Made by a program: the position numbers and the translations under genes. Below, in pieces: positions 33,189 to 50,484 of a stretch of 64,000 nucleotides of DNA (position 1 is its first letter; every line of letters begins with the position of its first letter). The stretch is from Haliclona indistincta (taxonomy: Eukaryota > Porifera > Demospongiae > Haplosclerida > Chalinidae), in assembly GCA_964017065.1 (NCBI GenBank), contig OZ024784.1, positions 6,181,152 through 6,245,151 of the forward strand. The letters are read 5' to 3'. The notes under the pieces are model-generated. The model was not told the DNA's origin and made no database searches. It saw only the letters and a list, made by a program, of their open reading frames with translations.

Positions 33189-35497
33189 ATGAAGGCTGCT
33201 GTTGTAGTGTTTCTCGCTTCTGCCTTCTTCAAGCTACTACTGTTTCGTTCTTAGTATGTTAATACAATAAGAGTAAGGTTACACGCGTGTTCTTTTCTTT
33301 GTTTACTACAGCAAGTCAACTGACTTTGAAGTTCACAGAAATTGGCTAGCAATCACATACTCTTCAAGACCCTCCCAGTGGTACTTTGAGGTGCGACACT
33401 TTGTGTCAGACTCTTTATCTTCTTAACATTAAATTTTGCAGGATACTTCAAAATGGACACTGGATTACCCACCACTGTTTGCCGGGTTTGAATGGCTGTT
33501 GTCTCAAATTGCTGTGTTTGTAGATTCCGGCATAGTAGATATCAGTAACCAGGGCTACTCCTCTTTGGCTTGTGTTCTGTTTCAGCGCTGTACAGTGATA
33601 ATAAGTGAACTTGTGCTGATGTTAGCTGTCATTCAGTGAGTACCAGTGAATTCTCAATACATGCATATTACCTGCTCTCGATCTGTAGATATTGCCATTA
33701 CAAAGAGAAGGAGCAGCCAAACTCTCAAGATGGCATCGATCAACAGCGAAGATTGATACTCAGTTTTCAACTGCTTGCAAACTGTGGTCTCTTGATAGTG
33801 GATCGTATCTTTACCATCCTCCTCTTATCCTTCCCATTACATCTTAAACATTATCATTTTAACTAATGCTCAGACATGCACTTCCAGTACAATGGATTCC
33901 TCTTTGGATTCCTTCTTCTATCAATCACTAGCATGCTCAAGGTATAGATAGCGCCATGTTACTCATGACATCCACTGACTTCTTGTAACATTCTTCCTAG
34001 GGTCAGCATATTCATAGTGCTATTTGGTTTTCAATCCTACTCAATTTGAAGCACATATTTCTCTACATTGCTCCTGTGTACTTCATTTATCTGCTCAAGA
34101 ATTATTGCTACAGGAACAGTATGTATTGTAATGGTACAGACATGCAATGTGTTGAGTGTGTGTGTGTTTGTGCAGGTTTGTCTGGTAACTGTCTGCAGAG
34201 GTTTTGTATGTTTCTGTGTCGGTTGATATTGCTTGGACTAACTGTCACCATTGTATTTGCTGTCTCTTTTGGACTTTTCTATGCAAGTTTATTACACTTG
34301 ATTTTCTCTCTCGTTGTCTGTATACTCACTTTTTCATTTCTTTTAGGATCACCTGCCACAAATTTTTAACCGTCTCTTTCCACTAAACCGTGGTTTGTGT
34401 CATTCGTACTGGGCACCCAATGTATGGTCGTTATATAGCGCAGCTGATGTGCTGATATCAGCACTGGGTAAGTTAAGTTAGTTCATTCAACTATCAACAT
34501 TAAGCTGAAACATTATGTTATAGGTAAGGTAGCTGGCTGGAATATAGGAGGCAGCAATAGCATGACAACCGGCATTGTGGGAGAGATGCATCTAAGGGTC
34601 CTGCCTGATGTCCATCCCGTAGTTACAGTAATTTTCAGCATCCTTGCTATGCTGGTTAGCAATTTGTTTCTGTAATCTATGATCCATTATGATATCTATC
34701 TCAGCCTGCCTTGCTGATTCTACTGAAGAGACCCTCTACTCCTCAAGATTTTCTTCGTTGTCTTGTTCTGTGTGCATATGCTTCATTCTTGTTTGGTTAT
34801 CATGTTCATGAAAAAGCCATCCTAATGATCACTATTCCTTTGTGGTAAGTATTTTAACCTCTAATTGTTCTCTCATACCTAAATTTTCTATCTCTAGTCT
34901 TTGCGCTCTAGAAGAGCTGCGGTACTTGAGAATATATCTCGTGCTGTCAACAGCTGCGTATGTGTCTTTGTTTCCGCTTCTTAATGAGACCGCTGGTAGG
35001 TTTGTTCACAGCTGATTCTTAATGTATTATTTAATACTATCTACAGAGACACCTATCAAAATATTGTATTTTATTTTCTTTACCTCTGTCACATTCATTA
35101 CTCTACCAGAGTTCATACGGTGAGCTATTGTAGCACGGCAACTTGCCTCACTACCTAATTGTGCAGGAACTCAACCGATGAGCATCAGGAACCTCCTGCT
35201 ACACCGAACGTCCCAACAACACCCTCCTCCGCAACTCCTTCCATCAACCTCGTTGATACTGCGCCTGGCTCTTTATCATTATCTCCCTCCTTTCCTCTCA
35301 CCTCCCATGATTGCGTCCTGCTTGGTATTGTTTTCCTCACTCAAGTGTACTACTATGTCTTTTATGGACTACTTGCTAGCTTTCCATTTCTTCCACTCCT
35401 CCTCACCTCAGTATCGTGTGCACTTGTGGTTCTGTGGACTTGGCTACTAGCGTACAAGGAGTTTTTTAGGCAAGTAAAAATAACCAAACTTGACTAA
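33189..35497 (+). CDS. ALG8: ALG8-like dolichyl-P-Glc alpha-1,3-glucosyltransferase
   Basis: Starts [19 protein letters not shown] (first membrane segment). The first lumenal loop contains [22 protein letters not shown] and [17 protein letters not shown], the hallmark of the ALG6/ALG8 family; [11 protein letters not shown] fits ALG8 best. Many further hydrophobic segments follow over about 12 short exons, ending [15 protein letters not shown]. The enzyme adds the second glucose to the lipid-linked oligosaccharide in the ER lumen for N-glycosylation. All introns are short. The gene converges on the transporter cluster (135 bp between stops). Confidence 0.9.
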
Positions 35498-35632
35498 GGT
35501 TGAAACATTATTATCTTTTGGTACATTGTCTTTGCATTTTGTTTAACTTCCATCATTAGTAATAATCCAATGCTCACATAAAATGATAGAAAAGAGTCTG
35601 TATCTTATGTACATCTAATTGACATGTGTCTA

Positions 35633-37075
35633 TTATTCGGTAAATGCTTCATTCAAATCTTCACCTCTTGTCTCTTTTCGAAGTATAAGAGAAGCCAGTA
35701 AACCAATGACCACCGTAGACCCCCATACTACAGGTGATATCCATGGATATCTTGGAGTAATGTCTATTAGATAACCACTACAAAATGGTACCCATATGGT
35801 GCATCCGAAAATAAAAATGCATAGAAAAGATAGTGCTGTGGCTCGTATTTTAGTGGGGTAGTACTCCGATGAATAGGTATCCAGCAAAGAAAGAGTTGGT
35901 GAAAGAGAAAAGAACAAAAATACAGTAAAAAGAGGAATTGTGACCGAGTTCTGAATGAAAGCAAAAAGAAAGAAGAACACTGCAGACAGTGTCAAGAATA
36001 ACCTGAGAGAGTTTAATCTACCAAACCATGGCCATTCTGTTATAATGGATGCCAACAGAGCTCCAGGAATCTGAGCTGCAAGACCAATGAAGGCACCAGA
36101 GAATGGATTGACTTTCAAGGACTGCAGTAGTCCAGGAAGAAATACAGTCATTCCAATGTAAGATATATATACTGCCATATATACTACAACAAGAGCAAAA
36201 GTGTGAACGACATGGCGACGACCAAAGATTTTAACAAAGTCATTCAGGTGACTGGTAGTTTTTTGGTTAGTTTTACTGTAGTACATGAACTCCTCTTTGT
36301 CAAAATAATCACTCAAAGACACACAATTTATTTGAGCCATTAGAGAAAATGTTTTCCATGCTGCTGCTGGCCTGTTCCTAGTGACCTGAAATCTTGGAGA
36401 CTCAACGTAAAATATTAACCGAAATGCACATGGAATCAAACAGAGAAGAGCAGTTGTAATGACAAGATACCTCCAGCCATTTGTAGGGTAGGATGGTATA
36501 AGCCACCATGCTAGACCAGCAGTGATACAGCCACCCAAAGACCTGGAGGCCATCAGTAACACACCTGCTTGTCCTCTATTCTTGATTGGTAAAAACTCAA
36601 TTATCATGGGATACACCACCACTCCAATGCCACCTTCACTAAACCCAGCAATACTTCTCAAGGCTACTAAGACTGGGAAAGATGGAGAGAAGCCGGAGGC
36701 TATCAGTAATAAACCAGTACAAAACAAACTGATAGCATAGGGCCACACTCGGCCATACATGTCAGAAATATAGGAAAAGATGAGAGCGCCGATAATATTC
36801 GTAGCACCTGGTATTGCACAAAGAGTTGCATATTTTAGATCAGTCAACTTCCATTGCTCTGTTAGTTGTAGGTTAATGTAACCGAGCGTGAACGACTCGC
36901 TAAAGAAAGCCATTGTGGTAACTGCAGCTAACATGAAGGCAATAACCTGGAATACTCCGCAGCCAATCTTGTTCAGTACGTCGTCCACAACGTTCTTGTT
37001 ACTGCCTGGGGTATATTGTACGTCAACGGCGTCATATATAGCTTCATTCTGGATCTGCTTCTTGATTGCGGACAT
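35633..37075 (-). CDS. SVOP/SV2-like MFS transporter, copy 1
   Basis: A single-exon protein of 480 residues with about 12 predicted membrane segments. Seen: N-terminal DDVLNKIGCGVFQVIAF, MFS motif A form SDMYGRVWPYA, KNRGQAGVLLM, NGWRYLV and YVESPRFQ. After the sixth segment there is a cytosolic stretch (about 230-290), and the C-terminus has KIRATALSF and LRKETRGEDL. This pattern is that of SV2/SVOP and organic-cation type transporters; the substrate is unknown. Intronless, unlike nearly all neighbours, and very similar to the next gene downstream in coordinate. Confidence 0.88.
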   Translation of the reverse strand: MSAIKKQIQNEAIYDAVDVQYTPGSNKNVVDDVLNKIGCGVFQVIAFMLAAVTTMAFFSESFTLGYINLQLTEQWKLTDLKYATLCAIPGATNIIGALIFSYISDMYGRVWPYAISLFCTGLLLIASGFSPSFPVLVALRSIAGFSEGGIGVVVYPMIIEFLPIKNRGQAGVLLMASRSLGGCITAGLAWWLIPSYPTNGWRYLVITTALLCLIPCAFRLIFYVESPRFQVTRNRPAAAWKTFSLMAQINCVSLSDYFDKEEFMYYSKTNQKTTSHLNDFVKIFGRRHVVHTFALVVVYMAVYISYIGMTVFLPGLLQSLKVNPFSGAFIGLAAQIPGALLASIITEWPWFGRLNSLRLFLTLSAVFFFLFAFIQNSVTIPLFTVFLFFSLSPTLSLLDTYSSEYYPTKIRATALSFLCIFIFGCTIWVPFCSGYLIDITPRYPWISPVVWGSTVVIGLLASLILRKETRGEDLNEAFTE

Positions 37076-37203
37076 GATGTATTATCTGCTAGATCTATTA
37101 GCTAGGGTCCACGAGATTTCACTCGTGTAGGGCCCCTCGAAACTGACAAATCAATCACAAATATTTTCACACGATTTTTATTATTAATTATTTTTATACA
37201 CAT

Positions 37204-38673
37204 CTAGTCAGAGAACACTTCATTCAAATCTTCACCTCTTGTCTCTTTTCGCAGTGCAAGAGAAGCCAGTAAACCAATGACTACCATAGAGCCCCATACT
37301 ACAGGTGATATCCATGGATATCTTGGAGTAATGTCCAGAAGGTAACCACTACAAAATGGTATCCATATGTTAAATATGGCAACAAAAATGTCAAGAAAAG
37401 ACAGTGCCATAGCTCGTATTTTAGTGGGGTAGTACTCTGATGAGTAGGTGTGGAGTAATGCGATCATCGGAGAAAGAGAAAAGTATAAAAACACAGTAAA
37501 AAGAGGAATTGTGAGCGAGTTCTGAATGAAAGCAAAAAGAAAGAAGAATGTTGCTGACAGTATTAGGAATAACCTGAGTGTGTTTAATCTACCAAACCAT
37601 GGCCACTCTGTTATAATGGACACCAAGAGAACTCCAGGAATCTGAGCTGCAAGACCAATGAAGGCACCAGAGAATGGATTGACTTTCAAGGACTGCAGTA
37701 GTCCAGGCAAAAACATTGTCATTCCAATGTATGATGAGAATACTGATGTGTACACAGTGACAAGAGCAAGAGTGTGAACGACATGGCGACGACCAAAGAT
37801 TTTAACAAAATCATTCAAAAGGTGCTTGGTAGTTTTTTGGTTAGTTTTACAGTAGTACATGAACTCTTCCTTATCAGCAAGATCACTTAAAGACACACAA
37901 TTTATTCGAGCCATTGTAGAAAATGTTTTCCATGCTGCTGCTGGCCTATTCTTAGTGATCTGAAATCTTGGAGATTCAACATAAAATATTAACCGAAATG
38001 CGCAAGAAACAAAGGAAAGAATAGCAGTTGCAATGACAAGATACCTCCAGCCATTAGTAGGGTAGGTTGGAATAAGCCACCATGCTAGACCAGCAGTGAT
38101 ACAGCCACCCAAAGACTCAGCGGCCATCAGTAACACACCTGCTTGTCCTCTATTCTTGATTGGTAGAAACTCTATCAACATAGGATACACTAGTCCTAGG
38201 ATGCCACCTACGCTAAATCCAGCAAGAGCTCGCATAACCACCAATACTGGGAAGGAAGGAGAAAAAGCAGAGGCCAATACAAACACACCAATAGAGAACA
38301 TACTTATTGCATACGGCCACACTCGACCGTACATATCAGTCAAGTAAGAGTAAACGAAAGCACCGACGAAGTTCGTAGCACCTGTAGTTGCAGGGAGAGT
38401 TGCGTATGTCAGATCAGTCAGATTCCATTGCTTTGACACTTGCAAGTTTATGTAGCCGTATGATATTGCTTGACTGAAGAAGCCGACCGATGTCACTGCC
38501 GCGAGCAAGAAACCGATTACCTGGAAGACTCCGCAGCCTATCTTGTTCAATGTTTCGTCCACGACGTTTTTGCCCGTGACTGGCAATCTAGATTGTATGT
38601 TGACTGCTCCATATAGTTTCTTCGTTCGCTCAGCCCAGGCCTCCGGCGACGAGCTTGCCATTGTTTTGATCAC
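37204..38673 (-). CDS. SVOP/SV2-like MFS transporter, copy 2
   Basis: A 489-residue single-exon paralogue of copy 1, with long identical blocks (SGAFIGLAAQIPG, CAFRLIFYVESPRFQ, LLASLALRKETRGEDLNE). It begins MIKTMASSSPEAWAERTKK, and the next Met (MASSS, codon 5) could also be the start. Same motif set: DMYGRVWPYA, KNRGQAGVLLM, NGWRYLV. It lies 128 bp from copy 1 and 75 bp from copy 3, same strand, so the three may share transcription or simply be a tandem duplication. Confidence 0.88.
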   Translation of the reverse strand: MIKTMASSSPEAWAERTKKLYGAVNIQSRLPVTGKNVVDETLNKIGCGVFQVIGFLLAAVTSVGFFSQAISYGYINLQVSKQWNLTDLTYATLPATTGATNFVGAFVYSYLTDMYGRVWPYAISMFSIGVFVLASAFSPSFPVLVVMRALAGFSVGGILGLVYPMLIEFLPIKNRGQAGVLLMAAESLGGCITAGLAWWLIPTYPTNGWRYLVIATAILSFVSCAFRLIFYVESPRFQITKNRPAAAWKTFSTMARINCVSLSDLADKEEFMYYCKTNQKTTKHLLNDFVKIFGRRHVVHTLALVTVYTSVFSSYIGMTMFLPGLLQSLKVNPFSGAFIGLAAQIPGVLLVSIITEWPWFGRLNTLRLFLILSATFFFLFAFIQNSLTIPLFTVFLYFSLSPMIALLHTYSSEYYPTKIRAMALSFLDIFVAIFNIWIPFCSGYLLDITPRYPWISPVVWGSMVVIGLLASLALRKETRGEDLNEVFSD

Positions 38674-38748
38674 AAGGTCTTACTAGATACATGTAATTGC
38701 ATTGCGATGCAACATTATGAATAATAAATTTTATTTATTTCTGAAAAA

Positions 38749-40231
38749 TTAGACAATATCTTGCAAGTTACGTCCTCTCGTTTCAGTCTGTAGTCCAAAA
38801 GATGCCAGAATACCAGCAATAATCACAACTCCCCACACAGTAGGTGACAGCCAAGGATAAAGTTTAGCTAGATCAGCTAGATATCCACTGCCAAATGGAA
38901 CCCAAATAGTAGCAATACTCTCACTAGCATTGACTAGCGCTAGTACCAGTGTTCTAATCTCTGTTGGGTATAGCTCTGAAGTGTATGTATGAACCAGTGA
39001 TATAGTAGGACAAAGGAAGAAATAAAGGAAAACTGTGAATATAGGAATAGTCAACTGGTTTTGAATGAATGCAAAGAGAAAAAAGAATATAGCAGATCCA
39101 CACATAAAAAGTCTAAAAGTGTTCAATCGACCAAACCAAGGCCACTCTATGATGATCACTACTAGTAAAATTCCAGGCATTTGAGCAGCAAATCCGACCA
39201 ATGCACCAAAATAAGGATCAACGTTCAAATGCTGAAGAAGTGTTGGTAAAAACATTGTAATCCCCAAATAAGCAATCTTGATGTCACTATAAACAAACAT
39301 GAGACAGATGGTATCAAGAAAGTGCTTCCTATCAAATACTCGAATAAATTGACTGCAAAGTGGTCTATTTTGAAAAACTGTTGTATCTGTTAATAACGAT
39401 TGTATAAACTGTTCTTTACTTATATGATTATCGAGATCTTTGCAGTTAAACTTTGCCATTCTACTGATCACTTTCCAAGCTTCATCAAGCCGACCCTTGC
39501 TGATAAGAAAACGAGGAGACTGAAAGAAGAAAAGTACCCGATATATGAAAATAAAAAAGGACAGCAAAGAAGTAGCTATGACCAAGTAACGCCATCCATT
39601 GTGAGGGTAGCTGGAAAATAACCACCAAGCTAACCCTACAGTTACACAGGAGCCCACTGTCTGTATTAGCATCAGTAATACACCAGCCTGGCCCCTATTC
39701 CTCACTGGGAGAAACTCTACAAACATAGGGTAAACCACAGCTAATAGACCACCAACTCCTATTGCCCCTAGGAACCGCAGTATGACCATCACTGTGAAGG
39801 ACGGCGAGAAAGCTGATGCTAATACAAATATTGCTACCAGCAGTACACTGATTGCATACGGCCATACCCTTCCATAAGAGTCTGTCAACACTCCACAAGC
39901 TAAACCACCAAATATATTAGCAACTGTTGTTGATGCAGGGAGGATGGCAAAGGTTAACCCAGTTAAATTCCATTGCTGTGATATCTGAAGATAAATGAAG
40001 GACATTGTAAGCGCTTCACTGATGAACGCAAAGTAAGTGAAACCAGCAAGAAAGAAAGCTACAATTTGAAGGGCCAAACCCGATGTAGTTCAGCAATCCA
40101 TCCACTGTGTGTTTCGGCGAAGATTGCTGCTGAGCAGACCCTCCAATGGCATTATGTAGTAGTGAAGACTGTCGCTGAATTCCTCCATACTGCTCCTTGG
40201 TTCTGTACTGATCTAAAAGCGTCTTCTCCAT
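38749..40231 (-). CDS. SVOP/SV2-like MFS transporter, copy 3, with apparent frameshift
   Basis: The main frame (40077 to 38749) encodes 12 membrane segments and ends TETRGRNLQDIV, more diverged from copies 1 and 2. The N-terminus lies in another frame: ATG at 40231 opens MEKTLLDQYRTKEQYGG and runs to DGLLNYIGFG at about 40072, equivalent to ETLNKIGCG in copy 2. The main frame resumes as ALQIVAFFLAGF. The join at 40071-40077 needs a one-base change, and no intron fits the few bases available. Either a young frameshift (pseudogene) or a sequence error; the rest of the frame is intact, which favours error or very recent damage. Confidence 0.75.
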
Positions 40232-40466
40232 GAAACCACTAGGTAATTATAAGCTACTCGGTAAGCTAAGCTAGGTAGCACCACCTAACAAAACCCCACC
40301 TTCCTGAACCCCGCCCTTGTCACCAGCTTGCTAAGCTAAGTGCATGACAAATGACGTTCTAGAACATACAGTAACTGCAGACATCAACAAGAAGCACAAA
40401 CAACACAAGCACACACAGAGAGTAGTTGAATTAAAAGAGAAATGACAAAATTAATATTTTGGTTCA

Positions 40467-46311
<5,845 letters not shown>

Positions 46312-46645
46312 AACTAACTATAGTCACGAAGAGACGTGTAAATAATCTGTAGACGGAGATAAGTAAAGACAGCAAACGAAGGTCAAAAATTCAAAAACAA
46401 CCAGCATACTAACACGGTGATTGGTTCGTTAACACGACGGCTATACCTTAGAATTAAACAATAACGACACCTGCTGGCAGGTTGATTGGATCACGGTGCT
46501 CTCTGCCTAGTCACTAGCCAGCTTCGTCGACTACTGTGCTTGTCGAGTGTGGAGGGACTGCGTCATCTTTGCCCCAGCCGCAATTAATTTCCGTACTCAT
46601 CCGTATTCTTCAAAAATTTGCTCATTTACCACGCCCACCAAAGCG
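46312..46645. promoter_or_regulatory. Bidirectional promoter region, formin / TDRD3-like
   Basis: A 334-bp divergent gap. CCACGCCCACC at 46629-46639 precedes the TDRD3-like ATG. CGGTGATTGG (near 46415) includes an inverted CCAAT-type box. No TATA box. Confidence 0.45.
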
Positions 46646-48857
46646 ATGGAGCAAGAACTTCAACGAATAGGATGGTACGGCAGGTTAGATGAGATTTTCT
46701 CTAACATTGCTCTTTTCCATTCAGGAACTTGTCTTTTGACGGTCTGGAGCAATGCAAAGAGGCATGTTCGCAGAAAGGGGCGGGGGTTGATGTACACCAC
46801 ATTGTTCAAGTTGCCATCAATGTGAGATATACACAAAATAGCTACCTAAGTTGCAAGCACTCTCTATTACCTACTTTAATTGTTTGCTCACCACAGCGTG
46901 ATCTTAGAGAAGTCGGAAAACCTGTTTTACCGGAATTTGCAAGTCGTAATGGTACAGGAGAGGTGCGCGATTGATCTCATATCCTCATCTTAGTTTTATT
47001 ATAATGATACTACAGTTATCTGGCCCAGTAATAGTCCAGGTACAGCGTCTCAGGAATGTGGGTGTACCTAGCACAAAACAGCACAGTGATGCTGTCTCAA
47101 AGCGGTTGCTGCGATTACAGTTGACTGATGGACACACTCACTGCAATGCTATTGAAATTGATGGTCCAATATCTGGCCTGAGGTATGTGTTTGAACGTAG
47201 AGCACTTGACTTGATAATGCTTATTTCAGCCCTTCTACTCCTCCGGGCACTAAGCTGAAGATTATATCCAAGGTACAGGTGGTTGGTGGGTTTGTGCTAC
47301 TGAAGCCTGAAGCAGTCAAGGTGTGTGGAGGAATAGTGGAACACATGGTAAAGAAATGGAACTTGCAGAAGGTACAGATTACATTACAGCATGTGAGTGT
47401 AAAAATTATTGGCCTCAAATAGATCTCCGCTGAGGGAGTTCAGCGTGACAGAGTGGGTGACACTTCTGGTCCACCTCCATTTATACCGTTTGAGAAGACA
47501 ACAGCAACAAAACCACTACCTGCCAAAACCCAACATTCTACTACTGAGAAAAGCACCAGTGGACAAAGACCTATTAAAGCTGGTGGGTCTAGTACATCAA
47601 TAAAACTAGAGAGGGGAGAGAGGAAACCAATTGAAGACACTGTAGGAGGAACTGCATGTGGAGGTACTATAGAAGCGTTACGGAAAAATGAATCAAGCAA
47701 ACGGTCTGATAAACTTAGAGAAAACAAAAGAGAGGAAAAGACTTACAGCAGTCATAATGAACACTATAGAGTACAAGAAAAAGGAGGTGCTGCTTCATAT
47801 GATAAAAGGCCTCAGAAAGAGATGCCTCAAAAGAAAGAAAAACCCATAGATCACCTCCAGAATAGCATATCAGGAAATCAGTCATCTAGTCAGGAGAGAT
47901 CTGCACATCATCAATCTGACAGAAGAGGAGAGAGAAGACGGCATTCCAATAAGCAAGAGCAAAAGACAGGACGAACTGTTGATTTGTCAGAATGGATAGG
48001 TATGAGAATAGCTGAACCAGCTGTGACACAGAGAGAGGAGGAGCCTTTTAGGGAAGAAAATACACACTCCAGATATCAACATGATCAGTATCACCAATCT
48101 GATCGGCATCAACGTGACCAGCACGATCAGCATCAATCTGACCGACATCAACGTGACCAGCACGATCGGCATCAGTCTGATCGACATCAACGTGACCAGC
48201 ACGATCGGCATCAACGTGACCAGCACGATCGGCATCAATCTGACCGACATCAACGTGACCAACACGATCGGCATCAGTCTGATCGACATCAACGTGACCA
48301 GCACAATCGGCATCAACGTGACCAGCACGATCGGCATCAACGTGACCAGCACGATCAGCATCAATCTGATCGGCATCAACGTGACCAGCACGATCGGCAT
48401 CAATCTGATCGGCATCAATCTGACCGACATCAACGTGACCAGCACGATCGGCATCAATCTGATCGACATCAACGTGACCAGCACGATCGGCATCAATCTG
48501 ATCGGCATCAATCTGATCGGCATCAATCTGACCAACATCAACGTGACCAGCACGATCGGCATCAATCAGATCGACATCAACGTGAACATGATCGGCATCA
48601 ATCTGATCGACATCAACGTGACCAGCACGATCGGCATCAATCTGATCGACATCAACGTGAACATGATCGGCATCAACGTGACCAGCACGATCGGCATCAA
48701 TCTGATCGACATCAACGTGAACATGATCGGCATCAATCTGATCGACATCACTTTCCTACAAGTCTTGAACCTCATGTTCTAGAACAATACCACTGGGATA
48801 AAATGGTCAATAGTAAATCTACTGTACCATTTTCAGCTAAACCTTCTGCAAAATAAT
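46646..48857 (+). CDS. TDRD3-like OB-fold protein with long HQRD-type repeat tail
   Basis: Exon 1 MEQELQRIGWYGR joins NLSFDGLEQC. An RMI1/TDRD3-type N-terminal helical part follows (DLREVGKPVLP), then the OB-fold: GPVIVQVQRLRNVGVPS, RLLRLQLTDGHTHCNAIEI, SPSTPPGTKLKI, LLKPEAVKVCGGIVEHMV and GPPPFIPFEK. These blocks match TDRD3, which pairs with topoisomerase III-beta. The last exon (from about 47417) is Lys/Glu/Ser-rich, then 48060-48750 encodes a tandem repeat of HQRDQHDRHQSDR units, then a short unique end PSAK-stop. The UBA and Tudor domains of vertebrate TDRD3 are absent in this reading. Either a lineage-specific form or a separate RMI1/TDRD3-like family member. Confidence 0.8.
48075..48750 (+). 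repeat. Coding minisatellite (18/21/39-bp units) in the TDRD3-like gene
   Basis: Units CATCAACGTGACCAGCACGA, TCGG and CATCAATCTGATCGG alternate about 45 times in mixed order. The gene frame reads HQRDQHDR and HQSDR. The other plus frame (INVTSTIGINLI) and one minus frame (MPIVLVTLM) are also open, simply because every unit is a multiple of three without stop codons. Confidence 0.95.
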
Positions 48858-49003
48858 AATAGCAAGTGTGTGCACACAATTCACAAATAATTTGATGATT
48901 ATAAATTATTTTCAATCACATACAAAATACAATAGAAATGAGATAGGTTGGCAGCGCAGCATCAGTGCATATGCATCGCAGTTTGAATTGTCTTTGTCTA
49001 CAG

Positions 49004-49965
49004 CTAATCATCATACTTTTTCCATTCCATACCATCAGGTGCCTTCATCTCTACATCCTTATTGCCTACCTCACTCCAATTGGTACTCAGCACTGTACCT
49101 TTGGATTCCACCTACAGTAGAGAGACAGTAGTGTTATCAACATCATGAATGCATCTCACTTACAAAAGATTTGTTCATTGCTCTTCTAACTTCATCATTT
49201 CCACCTGAATATATCTGCTGGAAGAGTTTGTTGACGGCTGCATCTCCTTCTGGTTTCTCCTCTTCTTCTTCCTTCTTTATTTCTGTGACTAAGCTATCCC
49301 AGTTCCTAGTATAATGGCTCGAGGAGGGGTACTTGTGTACAGGATCATCAGAAGAGACTACTGGAGAGGGAATATTAGTATGATATGCACTGTGTGAATA
49401 GTGCATTTACCGGTCTTGCTGGCTGGTGCAGGCTGTGATGAAGTGGTACTAGGTTCCAGTGATGACCACTGGATTCCCTCCTCCTTCCTCATCTTCATCT
49501 CAACCTATCAGTATGTGCAGTAACTTGCAGTCACACATGAAAGCTGACCTTTGTAGAAAGCACTTTATATGAGGATTTTGATGGTACAATAGTGTGTGAT
49601 AAACTCCATTCCATATGATGTTTTACTCCATCGGCTAATTCAATGTCGGCACTGACCTATGTGGCATCACACTTATCGTCATGTGCAGCATGTACATTAT
49701 TACCAGTGATGGTGCAAACTGTACATGAACATCTTCTTTTGCCAATTTTTTAATCATGATATTGATATATACATCAGATCCAGTTTGATACCAGTCATGT
49801 CTGCAGGTTTACAGTTACATGTAGATCAGTGTGAAGTCCGTATACCTCCGTAAATATTTACCTTGGTTTCGAAGCACTCGTGCATGTCGTGGCAGCGTTT
49901 TTTCCGCTACTCTCTTCTCCTTGATCGTTTTTGCTGGTTTTTAGTTGATCGTTTGTTTCAGCCAT
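49004..49965 (-). CDS. SUGT1: SGT1-like co-chaperone (CS + SGS domains, no TPR)
   Basis: Starts [20 protein letters not shown], followed after about 35 residues by the CS domain: [17 protein letters not shown], then [19 protein letters not shown]. The SGS domain follows: [41 protein letters not shown] and the end [13 protein letters not shown]. This matches the C-terminal two-thirds of SGT1/SUGT1, which binds HSP90 through CS and supports kinetochore assembly and immune-receptor folding. The N-terminal TPR domain of human and plant SGT1 is missing, and the upstream 60 bp show no further coding exon before a MITE. Total about 230 residues over five short exons. Confidence 0.9.
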
Positions 49966-50026
49966 TCTCAGTCCGAGGTTTTGAGGAGGCGAGTTTGCGA
50001 CTCGGATTCGACAGTAAGATGTAGGT

Positions 50027-50484
50027 TAGTCTGGCCGCTGCCCCTCCCCGCCTATTGAGTGGGTGGTGGACGGCGTGTAGGGTCTAGCAAACATTGCCAT
50101 TCATAGTTTCCCAACCGACCAATCAGATTCTACTGCTCAAGATCTTGAGCAGTAATATTCATTGATCATGGGCTGGGTTTGATCGTGAATAATATTACAG
50201 GATGTGGCAAAACAGCTACGGTTGGTGAAAGCTAACAGTCGTGCTGTTGACGATGCTATAGAACATAGTCTACCGCGATTCAAGCATAGATCGCTTAAAC
50301 CAAGCGCAGTGTGAGGCAATTCGTGCGGTACAATGGCATTGAGGAAACCCCGCTTATCATTGCAATAATTAATTATCTATACACGATTAATATTCATATA
50401 AAATCGATGAATGGTAATGTTTGCTAGACCCTACACGCCGTCCACCACCCACTCAATAGGCGGGGAGGGGCAGCGGCCAGACTA
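50027..50484. mobile_element. Non-autonomous MULE-like MITE with perfect 9-bp target duplication
   Basis: Terminal inverted repeats of about 79 bp, with one mismatch, start TAGTCTGGCCGCTGCCCC (50027) and end as its reverse complement (50484). Flanked on both sides by GATGTAGGT (50018-50026 and 50485-50493), an exact 9-bp direct repeat. The 300-bp interior has no ORF. Long termini and a 9-bp duplication are the Mutator-like pattern. Near-identical arms indicate a young insertion. It lies between SUGT1 and the kinase gene. Confidence 0.93.

Noticed and set aside
35178..35450. Alternative plus ORF over the last ALG8 exon
   Set aside because: Off-frame shadow of the ALG8 C-terminus.
48081..48782. 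Second plus-frame ORF (INVTSTIGINLI repeats) and minus ORFs (MPIVLVTLM repeats)
   Set aside because: Shadows of the HQRD coding minisatellite; they have no unique flanking sequence or splice support.
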